Source of the DNA: CBDIHP01 sp965279195
Lineage (GTDB): Bacteria > Planctomycetota > Planctomycetia > Isosphaerales > Isosphaeraceae
Direction of reading: 5' to 3'
DNA length: 64,000 nucleotides
Assembly: GCA_965279195.1 (NCBI GenBank)
Contig: CBDIHP010000047.1
Span: 520,728-584,727 of the forward strand
Shown here piece after piece: positions 24,566 to 32,671 of the stretch. The notes below the pieces were generated by a model. That model was given only the letters and a program-made list of their open reading frames with translations, did not search any database and was not told the DNA's origin. A program made the position numbers and the translations under genes. Position 1 is the first letter of the stretch; each line of letters opens with the position of its first letter.

Positions 24566-25597
24566 TCAATCATCGAACGGGTCATCATCCCGATCCAGCC
24601 CGCGGGCCAGGGCGTCGGGGATCTCGACGCGGATCTGGTGCGGGGCGCGGATGGGGCTGTGGCCCATGTGGTGCGCGGGGCCGTGCGGGGCGGAGGAGCG
24701 GCGGTGCTCGCGCTCGGTTTCGCGTTCGAGGTCGCGATCTCGATCCCGATCGCGTTCACGGGCCCGCTCGCGGGGGCGTTCCTGCACGGCCGGGGCGGAC
24801 ATGGCGATGGCGTCGACCGTCTCGGAGCCGAGCCGTTCGAGGGCGTTCGCCAGGGTCTCGACCTTGCCCATCAGGCCATCGTAGAGCAGCATCGCGACGA
24901 TCGCCATGGCCACGCCGGCGGTCATGGGCATAAGCGAGGCCCCGACGATCGGGCCCCACGCCGCGCCCTGGGGCAGCGACGCCAGGGCCCGGCTGGCCGA
25001 GACCAGGCCGCCGAGCAGGCCGAGCAGGGGGGTCATCACGGCGATCCGCCGCAGGGTGCCGACGTGCCGCTTGAGGCGGTCGATCTCGATCTTCGAGGCC
25101 ATCGCCACGGCCCGTTCGAGGTCCGGCACCGGGCGACCCCAGCGCTTCACGGCGGCGAGCGCCACCCGCGATGCCGGGCAGGGGTTCAGCTCGCAGAGGT
25201 CGAGGGCCTTGCCCCGGTCGAGCTTGCCCTCATTGAGCCGCTCGCGGAACCGCTTCATGAAGTCGGACGGGGTGACGGAGCGGGCGCGGAGCTTGAGCAT
25301 CCGGCCGAGCACGACGACCACGCCGAGGAACCCGCAGGCGGCCAGGCCGCCCCAGGTGATCCGATCGAGCGGCGGGGTCTTCTGGTACCAGGCCAGGAAT
25401 CTCTCGCCGGCGACCTTCGCCTGGGCGCTGGCCGTCTTCCAGGCCGCCTGCGCCGCCGCGGCAGTCTCCCCCTCGGCCCGCGCGGAGCCCCCCTGGAGCG
25501 TGATCACGAATCCCAGGGCGGCGACGGCGACGCCCCGGTACGATTTGCGTAAGTTGCGAACGGAATTCACTTTCCCGACCATTCGATGATGCAGCAT
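24566..25597 (-). CDS. MotA/TolQ/ExbB-type proton channel protein
   Basis: This 343-residue protein starts with a signal-like helix (RGVAVAALGFVITLQGGSARA), followed by a transmembrane helix (LAACGFLGVVVVLGRML), a cytoplasmic helical region, and the conserved ExbB/TolQ core: LKRHVGTLRRIAVMTPLLGL, LGGLVSASRALASL, GPIVGASLMPMTAGVAMAI. The family forms the stator of proton-driven TonB/Tol/Mot machines. ATG 25597 follows GGAAGGA. The C-terminus is an unusual Arg/Asp/Glu low-complexity tail (RERARERDRDRDRDLERE) with a His-rich end. No ExbD/TolR partner gene is adjacent; the toroid protein downstream may play the driven role. Confidence 0.85.
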   Translation of the reverse strand: MLHHRMVGKVNSVRNLRKSYRGVAVAALGFVITLQGGSARAEGETAAAAQAAWKTASAQAKVAGERFLAWYQKTPPLDRITWGGLAACGFLGVVVVLGRMLKLRARSVTPSDFMKRFRERLNEGKLDRGKALDLCELNPCPASRVALAAVKRWGRPVPDLERAVAMASKIEIDRLKRHVGTLRRIAVMTPLLGLLGGLVSASRALASLPQGAAWGPIVGASLMPMTAGVAMAIVAMLLYDGLMGKVETLANALERLGSETVDAIAMSAPAVQERPRERARERDRDRDRDLERETEREHRRSSAPHGPAHHMGHSPIRAPHQIRVEIPDALARGLDRDDDPFDD

Positions 25598-25704
25598 CGG
25601 CCGCGATCCTTCCCTGGTTCCCCCAGTTTCGGGCGCATCGATCCCTCTTCCCAGAAGAATCGGCACGACCGGCCCCCCGGCTTGAACGCACCCCCGGACT
25701 CACG

Positions 25705-25850
25705 ATCTGGAGTGCGTCCGCTTGCTGACGCTCTGTTGCCGCGAAGCTCGCTTCGCGTGCCGGGACGAAGGGTCAACCTCCGATTCGCCGCCTGCTCTCG
25801 GGAGCAAGCTCCCACGGGCGAGAGCGTCAGCAAGCGGACGCACTCCAGAT
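25705..25850. repeat. Family B repeat, copy 2
   Basis: The ends ATCTGGAGTGCG and CGCACTCCAGAT are perfect complements. CGCGAAGCTCGCTTCGCG and CGGGAGCAAGCTCCC hairpins lie inside. It sits between the TPR gene and the ExbB-type gene. Confidence 0.9.
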
Positions 25851-25868
25851 TGGCAACGCCCCGACGGT

Positions 25869-28800
25869 TCAACTCCCGTCCGTCTTCCCCTCCGCCACGA
25901 CCTTCTTCTTGAGGTCCGCCAGGCGGTCCTTCGCGGTCTTCGCCGGGGGCTCGTCGGGGTGCTTGGAGAGGAGTTCCTCGTAGGTCGCGACGGCCTCGGG
26001 CCACTGCTGGAGCTGCTCCTGCACCTTGCCGGCTTCGAGCAGGGCCAAAGCCTGCCACTTGGGCAACGCGTAGCCGTAGGCCACCTGGAAGAACTCGCGC
26101 CGGGCGTCGCGGTAGTTCTTCTGGTGGAAGAACGTCTCCCCCTTCATGAACTGCGCCTGGGCCGCCAGCTCCGACCCCTTGCGGGCGGCCACCACCTTGT
26201 CGAACTCCGCCCTCGCCTCGTCGAACCGCGCCTGGCCTTGCAAGGCCCGCCCGCGTGCATACTGCACCTCGGCCTTCTGCGCGTCCTCGGGGTGGGCCTT
26301 GAGGAAATCATCGGCGGCCGTCAATGCGTCCTTCCAGCGGTCGAGCTGGACCAGGCAGAGGACCTTGCGACGACGCGCGGTGGAGACCAGCTCCGGGGCC
26401 TCGTTCGCGGCGGGGGACGCGGCGATGAGCGAGGAGAAGGCGGCCTCGGCGTCCTTGGGCCTGTTCTGCTGGAACAAGGTCTCCGCCTTCCAGAACCCCG
26501 CCTCGCGGGCGAAGGGCGTCTTGGAGTCCGACGCCAGCGCGTCGAACAAGGCGGCGGCCCCGGCCCAGTCGCCGGCCTCGATCCGCGAGCGTCCCAGGCG
26601 GTACCGGGCCGACTGCTTCTGGCGGTCGTCGGCCTTGGAGGAGTCCGCCAGGACCGGCTCGATCAGCGCCTTGACCTCGTCGTGCTTGCCGGCGGCGAAG
26701 GCCGATTCGGCCAGATTGATCCGGGCGTCCACCGTCCGGGGGCCCTCGGGGAACTCCTTGAGCAGGCGGGCGAACGCCGCGTCGGCCTCTTTTTGCTGGC
26801 CGGAGTCGATGAGCGCCCAGCCCCAGTCGGCCAGGAGCACGTCCAGCGGCTCCGCCTTGGAAAACTCGGGCCCGAACCCGGCGTAGCCCTCGACGGCCTT
26901 GCCGTAGGCCTCGGCGGCCTCCTTTGGCTTCGTTCCCGCGGAAAGCAACCGGGCCTTGCCGACCAGCGCGCGGCCGGCGACCTCGGGGTAGGACGCGGCC
27001 CTGTCGTAGGCGTCGAGGGCGGCGGCGTCCTGCTTCGCCAGGGCGAGCGCGGCGGCCTTGCCCAGGGCGGACTCGGCCGCGCGGGGGTGCTTGGGGTCGA
27101 GCTTGAGGATGGCGTCGAACGACTCGACCGCCTTCGCCGGCTCCTTCTTGACCCGGAGCCAGGCCAGCGACCAGAGCGCCTCGACCTTCGCCGCCGGCGT
27201 GGCCCCCTCGGCGTTGCTCGCCGCCATGTAAAGGGCCTCGGCCTTGCCCGGGTCGGACTCGGCCTCCAGGCCCGCCCTGCGGATCCGCGCGGCGGCCAGC
27301 GCGGGGCTCTTCGGGTGCTCCTTTTCGAGCCGTTCGAGCGTGGCCTTCGCCTCGTCCTTCTTGCCCGTCTCGGCCTGGGCGTTGGCGAGGTACGCCAGCG
27401 CGTAGTCGGCCAGCTCGGGGGCCGATTTGTCGGGCCTCGGGGCGTTCAGATAGGCGTCGAGCGCGGGGATCGCCCTGTCGAATTGCTTGGCCTCGACGTA
27501 CGCCTGCCCCAGCAGGAAATTCGCGTCGGCGATGGTCGTCGACGCCCCCGGGCCGGCCTTCGGGCCCGGCTGGATCTTCGCCAGCGATTCGAGCGTGGCG
27601 ATGGCCTTGTCCTTCTGGCCGTCGGCGCGATAGGCCAGGCCGAGGTAATACCTGGCCGCCAGCTCGATCGACTCGTCGGGGTGGTCGTTGCCGAGCAGGG
27701 CGGTCAGGCTCGCGATGGCGTCCTTCGCCTGGTTCTCGCCGAGCGCCGCGCGGGCGTCGATGAGCCGGGCCTCGGCGACCCGACTGTGGTTCGGGAACCC
27801 CTTGAGCACCACGCCGGCCAGCTCCCGGGCCTGGGCGCGGTCCTGGGCGTCGAGCGCCAGGCCGGCGGCCCGCAAGGCGGCCTGGGGCACGTACGGGTCG
27901 TCGGGCGCCTCTTCTTTGGCCAGGGCCGCCAGCCGCTTGCGGGCCTCGGGCTCCTGCTTCTGGGCGAGGAGTGCCTCGGCGGCGCGGGAGCGCATCAGGC
28001 TGGAAAACGGCCGCGCGGGGAATTTCTTGACCCCTTCGTCGAGCGCCTCGACCGCCTTGCCCGGCTGGTCGGCGGCGGCCCAGGCCCGGCCGAGGGCATC
28101 GTACCCCTCGGCCGCCAGGTTGGGCGGGGCGGCGGGGTCGTTGATGAGCGAGGTCAGCACCTGCGCGGCCTGTTCGGCATCCTTGAGCCGCAACAGGGCC
28201 TCGGCCCGCTGGAGCCGGGCGTCGGGGATCATCCGGCTGCGGGGAGCGGCTTTTTCGAGCGAGGCATACGCGGCGGCGGCCTCGGCGTCGCGGCCATTCG
28301 CCGCTTCGATCAGGGCGATCTGGTAGTACGCCCGGTCCGCCCAGCCCTCGCCGCCCGTCCTGGCGAGGTCGGCGAGCACGGCCTTGGCGGCCTCGAACTG
28401 CTTCAGGTACGTCAGCGCCCGGCCCAGCCCGAGCTTCGACCGCGACGCGATGGCCGCCGTCGGGTTGAGCTTGAGCGCCTGCTCGTAGGACGATTTCGCC
28501 TGGTCCCAGAGCGGCTCCGCCTGCGCGGGGGTCTCGCGGGCGAGGCCGAGGCAGACGTCGCCGAGATAGGCGAGCGCCGTGTCGAGGTACCGGGCCTCTC
28601 GTTCGCCGGCGACCTTCGCGAACCGCTCCAGCGACGCCTTCGCCGGGCCCAGCTCGTTCAGGAAATACGACGCCTCGCCGTGTCGGAAGACGGCCGTGGC
28701 GAGGGCGTAATGGTTGACCGGGGCCATCTTGATGAACGCGTCGTACTCGGCCCGGGCGTCCTTGATCCGGTTCAGGAACAGCAGGGCCGTCGCCAGCCCG

Positions 28801-29078
28801 TACCGCCCGTCGGCCTGGTCGAGCTGGGAGCCGTCCTTCGACTTGAGGAACGCCTCATATTCCTCGACCGCCTCCTTGTAGCGGCGGTTCTGGAACAGGC
28901 GGTTGGCGAACTCCAGGCTCTCGGGCAGCGTCCTGGCCGTCGGCTGCGACCGGATCGTCTTCGGCTGCTCTTGCGCCCGGACATCCGATGCCGCGAGCCC
29001 CAACCCGAGCCCCACGAGCGACGCCGCCAGCGCCCTCGTCGCCCGATCCCGTTTCCCGACAGGCAGGTGCGGCACCAC
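25869..29078 (-). CDS. Large secreted TPR-repeat protein
   Basis: This 1,069-residue protein has a signal peptide (ALAASLVGLGLGLAASDVRAQ) and almost nothing else but TPR/Sel1-like helical repeats, for example FQNRRYKEAVEEYEAFLKS, LGLGRALTYLKQFEAAKAVL and GQAYVEAKQFDRAIPALDA, right up to QQWPEAVATYEELLSKHPDE. It should be periplasmic and act as a protein-binding scaffold. The start is GTG 29078, preceded by GAGAGGGG. A good promoter (29123-29152) lies 45 bases upstream. It heads the transcription unit TPR, ExbB-like, toroid; in other Planctomycetes such TPR proteins accompany ExbB/ExbD. A long open frame on the opposite strand is a codon-bias shadow. Confidence 0.85.
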   Translation of the reverse strand: MVPHLPVGKRDRATRALAASLVGLGLGLAASDVRAQEQPKTIRSQPTARTLPESLEFANRLFQNRRYKEAVEEYEAFLKSKDGSQLDQADGRYGLATALLFLNRIKDARAEYDAFIKMAPVNHYALATAVFRHGEASYFLNELGPAKASLERFAKVAGEREARYLDTALAYLGDVCLGLARETPAQAEPLWDQAKSSYEQALKLNPTAAIASRSKLGLGRALTYLKQFEAAKAVLADLARTGGEGWADRAYYQIALIEAANGRDAEAAAAYASLEKAAPRSRMIPDARLQRAEALLRLKDAEQAAQVLTSLINDPAAPPNLAAEGYDALGRAWAAADQPGKAVEALDEGVKKFPARPFSSLMRSRAAEALLAQKQEPEARKRLAALAKEEAPDDPYVPQAALRAAGLALDAQDRAQARELAGVVLKGFPNHSRVAEARLIDARAALGENQAKDAIASLTALLGNDHPDESIELAARYYLGLAYRADGQKDKAIATLESLAKIQPGPKAGPGASTTIADANFLLGQAYVEAKQFDRAIPALDAYLNAPRPDKSAPELADYALAYLANAQAETGKKDEAKATLERLEKEHPKSPALAAARIRRAGLEAESDPGKAEALYMAASNAEGATPAAKVEALWSLAWLRVKKEPAKAVESFDAILKLDPKHPRAAESALGKAAALALAKQDAAALDAYDRAASYPEVAGRALVGKARLLSAGTKPKEAAEAYGKAVEGYAGFGPEFSKAEPLDVLLADWGWALIDSGQQKEADAAFARLLKEFPEGPRTVDARINLAESAFAAGKHDEVKALIEPVLADSSKADDRQKQSARYRLGRSRIEAGDWAGAAALFDALASDSKTPFAREAGFWKAETLFQQNRPKDAEAAFSSLIAASPAANEAPELVSTARRRKVLCLVQLDRWKDALTAADDFLKAHPEDAQKAEVQYARGRALQGQARFDEARAEFDKVVAARKGSELAAQAQFMKGETFFHQKNYRDARREFFQVAYGYALPKWQALALLEAGKVQEQLQQWPEAVATYEELLSKHPDEPPAKTAKDRLADLKKKVVAEGKTDGS

Positions 29079-29122
29079 GCGTCCCCTCTCCCTGGGCCTT
29101 CGTCCTTCTGGATAACCGGTCC

Positions 29123-29152
29123 GTTATACCCCCAGGTTGGCCCCGGCCTCAA
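29123..29152 (-). promoter_or_regulatory. Predicted sigma-70-type promoter of the TPR/ExbB/toroid unit
   Basis: On the minus strand TTGAGG (29147-29152), 18 bases, TATAAC (29123-29128). The leader to GTG 29078 would be about 38 bases. Confidence 0.5.
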
Positions 29153-29238
29153 GGCGACCTGTCTGATGCTGTGGTCGGGATCGAACCCCCAGGACGCCAA
29201 GAACACGGAGAGAAGTTCAGGGGGCGTAGGTCGCGGCA

Positions 29239-29381
29239 TGGAGTGCGGAAGCTCGCTTCCGCTCTGTTTTCGCGGAGCTTGCTCCGCGTGCCCAATCGAA
29301 GCGTCCACCTTCGAGATTGATGTGGTCCATCGGGAGCAAGCTTCATCGGGGACAGGGCGGAAGCGAGTTTTCGCACTCCAG
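29239..29381. repeat. Family B repeat, copy 3
   Basis: Ends TGGAGTGCGG and CGCACTCCA; interior CGCGGAGCTTGCTCCGCG and GGGAGCAAGCTTC. A degenerate family D piece (GGGATCGAACCCCCAGGAC) precedes it at about 29169-29190. Confidence 0.85.
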
Positions 29382-29389
29382 GGGGGCAT

Positions 29390-29418
29390 TTGACTCGCTG
29401 CTTTGACATTTGTAGTAT
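29390..29418 (+). promoter_or_regulatory. Predicted sigma-70-type promoter of the TlpA-like gene
   Basis: TTGACT (29390-29395), 17 bases, TAGTAT (29413-29418); leader of about 30 bases to ATG 29454. It begins only nine bases after the family B repeat. Confidence 0.5.
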
Positions 29419-29453
29419 GTAGAGGCGAAGCCGGCTTGAGGAGGGGGCATCCG

Positions 29454-30575
29454 ATGGGAGTGCTGGGGCTGGTCCTGCTCGTGTCGCTGGGTGGCTTCGA
29501 GGACGCTCGGCGGGAGGAGGCGCGCGGGGTTGTCGCGCGGTATGAAGCGCAGTTCCAGGCCTATGCGAAGGCGTCGAAGGCGGCGAGGACGCCCCGAGAG
29601 CGCGAGGAGGCGGAGGTGGTGCGGCCGAAGCCGGTGGCGGATGCGGGTCGCTGGATCGAATGGGCCGCGCGGAACCCGATGGACCCGGTCGCGGCCGACC
29701 TGCTCGCCACGATCGTCCGGCACGGGCGGTTTGGGGCCGAGGCCCAGCAAGCGGCGACGAAGCTCTCGCGCGATCATCTAACACTGAAAGGCCAGTCGTT
29801 TGTCGAGACCTGGATCCGCGTGGCAAGATGGCCGATGCCGGTCGCCGAGAGGTGGCTGCGGGCGTATCTCGAACGCAGCCCGGATCGCTCCGTCCGGGCG
29901 ATGGCCTGCCTGCAACTGGCCCACTACAAGCTCTGGCTCGCCGAGCATGCCCGCGACGAGATGGACGCCGGCTGGGTCGGCCAGCTCGAAGCGAATTTCG
30001 GCAATGGGGCGGTCGACTACCTCAAGACCCTCGACCCCGACCGGCTCCGGGCCGAGTCCGCCGGGCTCTTCGAACTTCTCATCCGCGACTACGGCGACGT
30101 CGAATCCGAAGGAACCCGGCTGGCCGACGGCGCCCGGCCGTTCCTGGCCGAGCTGACGAAGCTCGCCAACGGCCGGCCCGCGCCCGAGATCGACGCGGAG
30201 GACCTCGACGGCGTGCGGCTCCGGCTGTCCGACCAGCGGGGCAAGGTGGTGGTGCTCGCCTTCTGGGCCACCTGGTGCGCCCCCTGCATGGCGGCCATCC
30301 CCCGCGAGCGGGACCTGGTGAAGCAGTTCGAGGGCAAGCCGTTCGTCTTCCTCGGTATCAACGGCGACCCCGACCCCGCCGTCGCCCGGCGCGCTGTGGC
30401 GAAGAACCAGATCCCCTGGCGGTCGTTCCGGGACGGCGGCACCATCTCCCGGGCCTGGAACGTTCGGGCCTGGCCGACCGTCTACGTGATCGACGCCGAG
30501 GGGGTCCTCCGGCACAAGAACCCCCGGCCGGACGAGCTGGAGAGGGTGGTCGGGGGACTGCTGCCCGCCCGCTGA
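29454..30575 (+). CDS. TlpA-like thioredoxin-fold protein
   Basis: The 373-residue product has a short hydrophobic N-terminus (MGVLGLVLLVSLGGF), a helical N-terminal region of about 230 residues, and a C-terminal AhpC/TSA-TlpA-like thioredoxin domain. The domain shows APEIDAEDLDGVRLRLSDQRG, VVVLAFWATWCAPCMAAIP with the redox motif WCAPC at about residues 274-278, and VRAWPTVYVIDAEG with the cis-Pro. It should act outside the cytoplasm as a thiol-disulfide oxidoreductase. ATG 29454 follows GAGGAGGGGG; the frame upstream begins inside the promoter. A truncated family B copy (30577-30608) starts right after the stop. Confidence 0.85.
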   Translation: MGVLGLVLLVSLGGFEDARREEARGVVARYEAQFQAYAKASKAARTPREREEAEVVRPKPVADAGRWIEWAARNPMDPVAADLLATIVRHGRFGAEAQQAATKLSRDHLTLKGQSFVETWIRVARWPMPVAERWLRAYLERSPDRSVRAMACLQLAHYKLWLAEHARDEMDAGWVGQLEANFGNGAVDYLKTLDPDRLRAESAGLFELLIRDYGDVESEGTRLADGARPFLAELTKLANGRPAPEIDAEDLDGVRLRLSDQRGKVVVLAFWATWCAPCMAAIPRERDLVKQFEGKPFVFLGINGDPDPAVARRAVAKNQIPWRSFRDGGTISRAWNVRAWPTVYVIDAEGVLRHKNPRPDELERVVGGLLPAR

Positions 30576-30617
30576 CCTGGAGTGCGGCAGCAAGCCCCCG
30601 CGCTCCGGATCACGCCG

Positions 30618-30765
30618 ATCTGGAGTGCGTCCGCTTGCTGACGCTCTGTTGTCGCGAAGCTCGCTTCGCGTGCCCGGACGAAGCCGAACGCTGGCGACTC
30701 GATGTGGTCTCTCGGGAGCAAGCTCCCGCCGGGCGAGGGCGGCATCAAGCGGACGCACTCCGGAT
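30618..30765. repeat. Family B repeat, copy 4, behind a deleted copy
   Basis: Ends ATCTGGAGTGCG and CGCACTCCGGAT; interior CGCGAAGCTCGCTTCGCG and CGGGAGCAAGCTCCCG hairpins. A 32-base internally deleted copy (CTGGAGTGCGGCAGCAAGC to CGCTCCGG) lies just before it at 30577-30608, so two copies stand in tandem. Confidence 0.9.
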
Positions 30766-30799
30766 TCACGGATCGCGCCGGGCGCTGCCGGGGGGAAAC

Positions 30800-30825
30800 A
30801 TTTTCGCCAGGGATCGGGCGAAAAT
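30800..30825. repeat. Perfect 9-bp inverted repeat
   Basis: ATTTTCGCC (30800-30808) and GGCGAAAAT (30817-30825) pair perfectly around an eight-base loop. There is no T-run on the plus strand, so it is more likely a binding site or mRNA structure than an intrinsic terminator. Confidence 0.6.
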
Positions 30826-30848
30826 TCATGGAACGTCCCCCCGCGCCC

Positions 30849-30877
30849 TTGACGCCGGGGGCCCGCCCGACGAAACT
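30849..30877 (+). promoter_or_regulatory. Possible promoter of the DUF1559 gene
   Basis: TTGACG (30849-30854), 17 bases, GAAACT (30872-30877). The -10 element is weak. Its position places the Fur-like palindrome at 30887-30901 directly over the expected start of transcription. Confidence 0.3.
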
Positions 30878-30886
30878 GGTCTTCAT

Positions 30887-30901
30887 TGAGACTGAGTCTC
30901 A
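30887..30901. promoter_or_regulatory. Fur-box-like 7-1-7 palindrome
   Basis: TGAGACT-G-AGTCTCA is a perfect 7-1-7 inverted repeat. The 7-1-7 form and five of seven positions per arm agree with the Fur consensus TGATAAT-N-ATTATCA. It lies 65 bases before the start of the DUF1559 gene. No Fur-family regulator gene is in the window. Confidence 0.45.
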
Positions 30902-30965
30902 GGTTCAGCGCCCATACCGTTGGTCCCGGGATGGGCGAGGTCGCGGTCCGGTGGGGGGTTGCAGG

Positions 30966-32009
30966 ATGATTCGCAACAGGATGTCGATGCGCCGTGGGTT
31001 CACGCTGATCGAGCTGCTGGTGGTGATCGCGATCATCGCGGTCCTGATCGCGCTGCTGCTGCCGGCGGTGCAGAGCGCCCGCGAGGCGGCGCGTCGGATC
31101 CAGTGCACCAACAACATGAAGCAGCTCGGGCTGGCGATGCACAATTACGAGTCGACCCACGGGGCGCTGCCGCCGCCGTTCGTGCTGGGGATCACCGCGG
31201 GGACGACGCTCAACGGCAACGGCTGGAGCGCGCACGCCCGGATCCTGCCGTTCCTGGAGCAGGGTTCGGTCTTCAACGCGATGAACCTGTCGCTCCGCTA
31301 CAGCGTGGCGGACAACTCGACCATCGGCCGCCTGACGATCGCCGGGTTCCTCTGCCCGAGCGAGATCCGGCCCGAGCCCCGCACCGACGCCACCACCGGC
31401 GCGGTCACCTATGGCGTGAACAGCTACGGCTGGAACCGGGGCGACTGGCTGATCTGGGGCGGCCTGAACACCACCAATCGCGCGCCGTTCGACATCAACC
31501 AGGCCCGGCGGTTCGCCGCCATTACCGACGGCCTGAGCAACACCATGCTCGCGGCCGAGGTGAAAACCTACCAGCCGAACCTCAGCACCTGCGGCGCCCT
31601 GGCGAACGTCAACCCGAACAACATCCCGCCGGCCTCGTCCGACCCGGCCACGCTGGTCCCGCAGTACGCCGCCGGCTGCACGCTCGGCCAGACCGGCCAC
31701 ACCGAGTGGGTCGACGGCGCGGCGCATGAGACGGGCTTCACCACGGCCTGGACCCCGAACAGGAAGATCACCCGCCCGAACGACGCCGCGCCGTCGCTCG
31801 ACCTGATGAACTGGCGGGAGAGCGGCGTGCTCACCAACGGCGGCCCCAGCCTGGGCGCGATCACCTCGCGGAGCTACCACCCCGGCGGCGTCAACGTCCT
31901 GCTCGGCGACGGGTCCGTCCGGTTCATCAAGGACACCGTCGACGGCAACGCCTGGCGCGCCCTCGGCAGCATCGGCGGCCGCGAGGTCCTCTCGGCCGAC
32001 TCGTATTGA
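30966..32009 (+). CDS. DUF1559 protein with prepilin-type N-terminal leader
   Basis: The 347-residue product has the type IV pilin-like leader GFTLIELLVVIAIIAVL, preceded by MRR, with the predicted cleavage after Gly and a Glu at +5. The DUF1559 body follows: ARRIQCTNNMKQLGLAMHNYE, ILPFLEQGSVFNAMN, FLCPSE, ITDGLSNTMLAAEVK, and the C-terminal GGVNVLLGDGSVRFIKDTVD (the H/N-x-G-D-G-S-V-R-F box). This family occurs in very high copy in Planctomycetes; the role is unproven but is thought to be a surface pseudopilin. ATG 30966 has a GGGGGGT ahead of it. A strong terminator follows at 32046. Confidence 0.9.
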   Translation: MIRNRMSMRRGFTLIELLVVIAIIAVLIALLLPAVQSAREAARRIQCTNNMKQLGLAMHNYESTHGALPPPFVLGITAGTTLNGNGWSAHARILPFLEQGSVFNAMNLSLRYSVADNSTIGRLTIAGFLCPSEIRPEPRTDATTGAVTYGVNSYGWNRGDWLIWGGLNTTNRAPFDINQARRFAAITDGLSNTMLAAEVKTYQPNLSTCGALANVNPNNIPPASSDPATLVPQYAAGCTLGQTGHTEWVDGAAHETGFTTAWTPNRKITRPNDAAPSLDLMNWRESGVLTNGGPSLGAITSRSYHPGGVNVLLGDGSVRFIKDTVDGNAWRALGSIGGREVLSADSY

Positions 32010-32045
32010 GCCGCGAGGCCCGATCTCCTCCTGCGATGAACCAGG

Positions 32046-32097
32046 CCCCCTCGGGGACGCGACCGGCCGGCTGCGTCCCCGAGGGGGTTCCGATTTT
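32046..32097 (+). terminator. Strong intrinsic terminator after the DUF1559 gene
   Basis: A perfect 15-bp stem, CCCCCTCGGGGACGC (32046-32060) and GCGTCCCCGAGGGGG (32073-32087), with a 12-base loop, is followed by TTCCGATTTT. It begins 36 bases after the stop codon. Confidence 0.8.
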
Positions 32098-32671
32098 GAC
32101 GCCGGGCCATCCGCGAGTCCGGGAGAAAGGTCGAATTTCCCGGGGGGCGGCGGCGTATGGTGATAGGTTGGGTCGCACGTTCTGTTGGGATCCAGATGCC
32201 TTGACGGTTCTGTGAGGTTACGGGTGGTTTCGCGATGTTGATAGTTAAGCTGTTGTGCGGCAAGGGGATGCGGCGGGTTGGGTTCGTTTCGTCAAATCGG
32301 AGGGAGGGCGAAGTTGGGTTTGTTCCCGCGTTTTTGGGGTTGGGAGGGGCGAACGGCGCGGCGGGGGTGGTCGTGGGTGCGGTGGACGCGACCCGATGGG
32401 CCGCGTGGCACCACACCCTACCGGGCGAATTGGGTTTGTTCCGGCGATTTCGTCGCCCCGTGTCCTCCGTGTCTCTGTGGTTCCACCCTTGTCCCCTCCG
32501 CGCCCTTATGCGTCCTGACGGTTCAATGTCTGTTCAACATCGGGCCCACCCTTGACCGGGGGGCCCGGAGATGAGTAGCTTGCGGGGGTCCGCGCGCGGG
32601 CGTGGGGGTGACCCCGCTGGGACAGTCGGCCCGCCGCGAGTGCAGAGGTTGCAAGGAGTTACGACGCGACG
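32098..32671. other. Gene-free patchwork of degenerate repeats before enolase
   Basis: No credible gene in 574 bases. It holds three copies of a TTGGGTTYGTT motif (about 32278, 32312 and 32432). There is also a GCGTGGCACCACACCCTA piece at about 32403 (also seen at about 37707 and 48904), and family D-like right-arm fragments (CTCTGTGGTTCCACC near 32474, GTCCTGACGGTTCAATG near 32512). Open frames here are low-complexity Pro/Thr/Arg or Gly-rich translations of these repeats. Confidence 0.6.

Noticed and set aside
29168..29192. TΨC-arm-like sequence (GGGTTCGATCCC-like on the minus strand) suggesting a tRNA
   Set aside because: The stem does not pair correctly and no acceptor, D or anticodon arm is found; it is a degenerate family D repeat.
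25722..29393. Very long open frame (over 1,200 codons) on the plus strand opposite the TPR gene
   Set aside because: It is a Leu/Gly/Arg-rich antisense shadow caused by GC-biased third positions; the minus-strand frame has a signal peptide and clear TPR repeats.
31874..32416. Minus-strand open frame of 180 codons opposite the end of the DUF1559 gene
   Set aside because: It crosses the terminator hairpin and translates TTGGGTT-type repeats into Asn/Pro/Thr-rich sequence; no ribosome-binding site.
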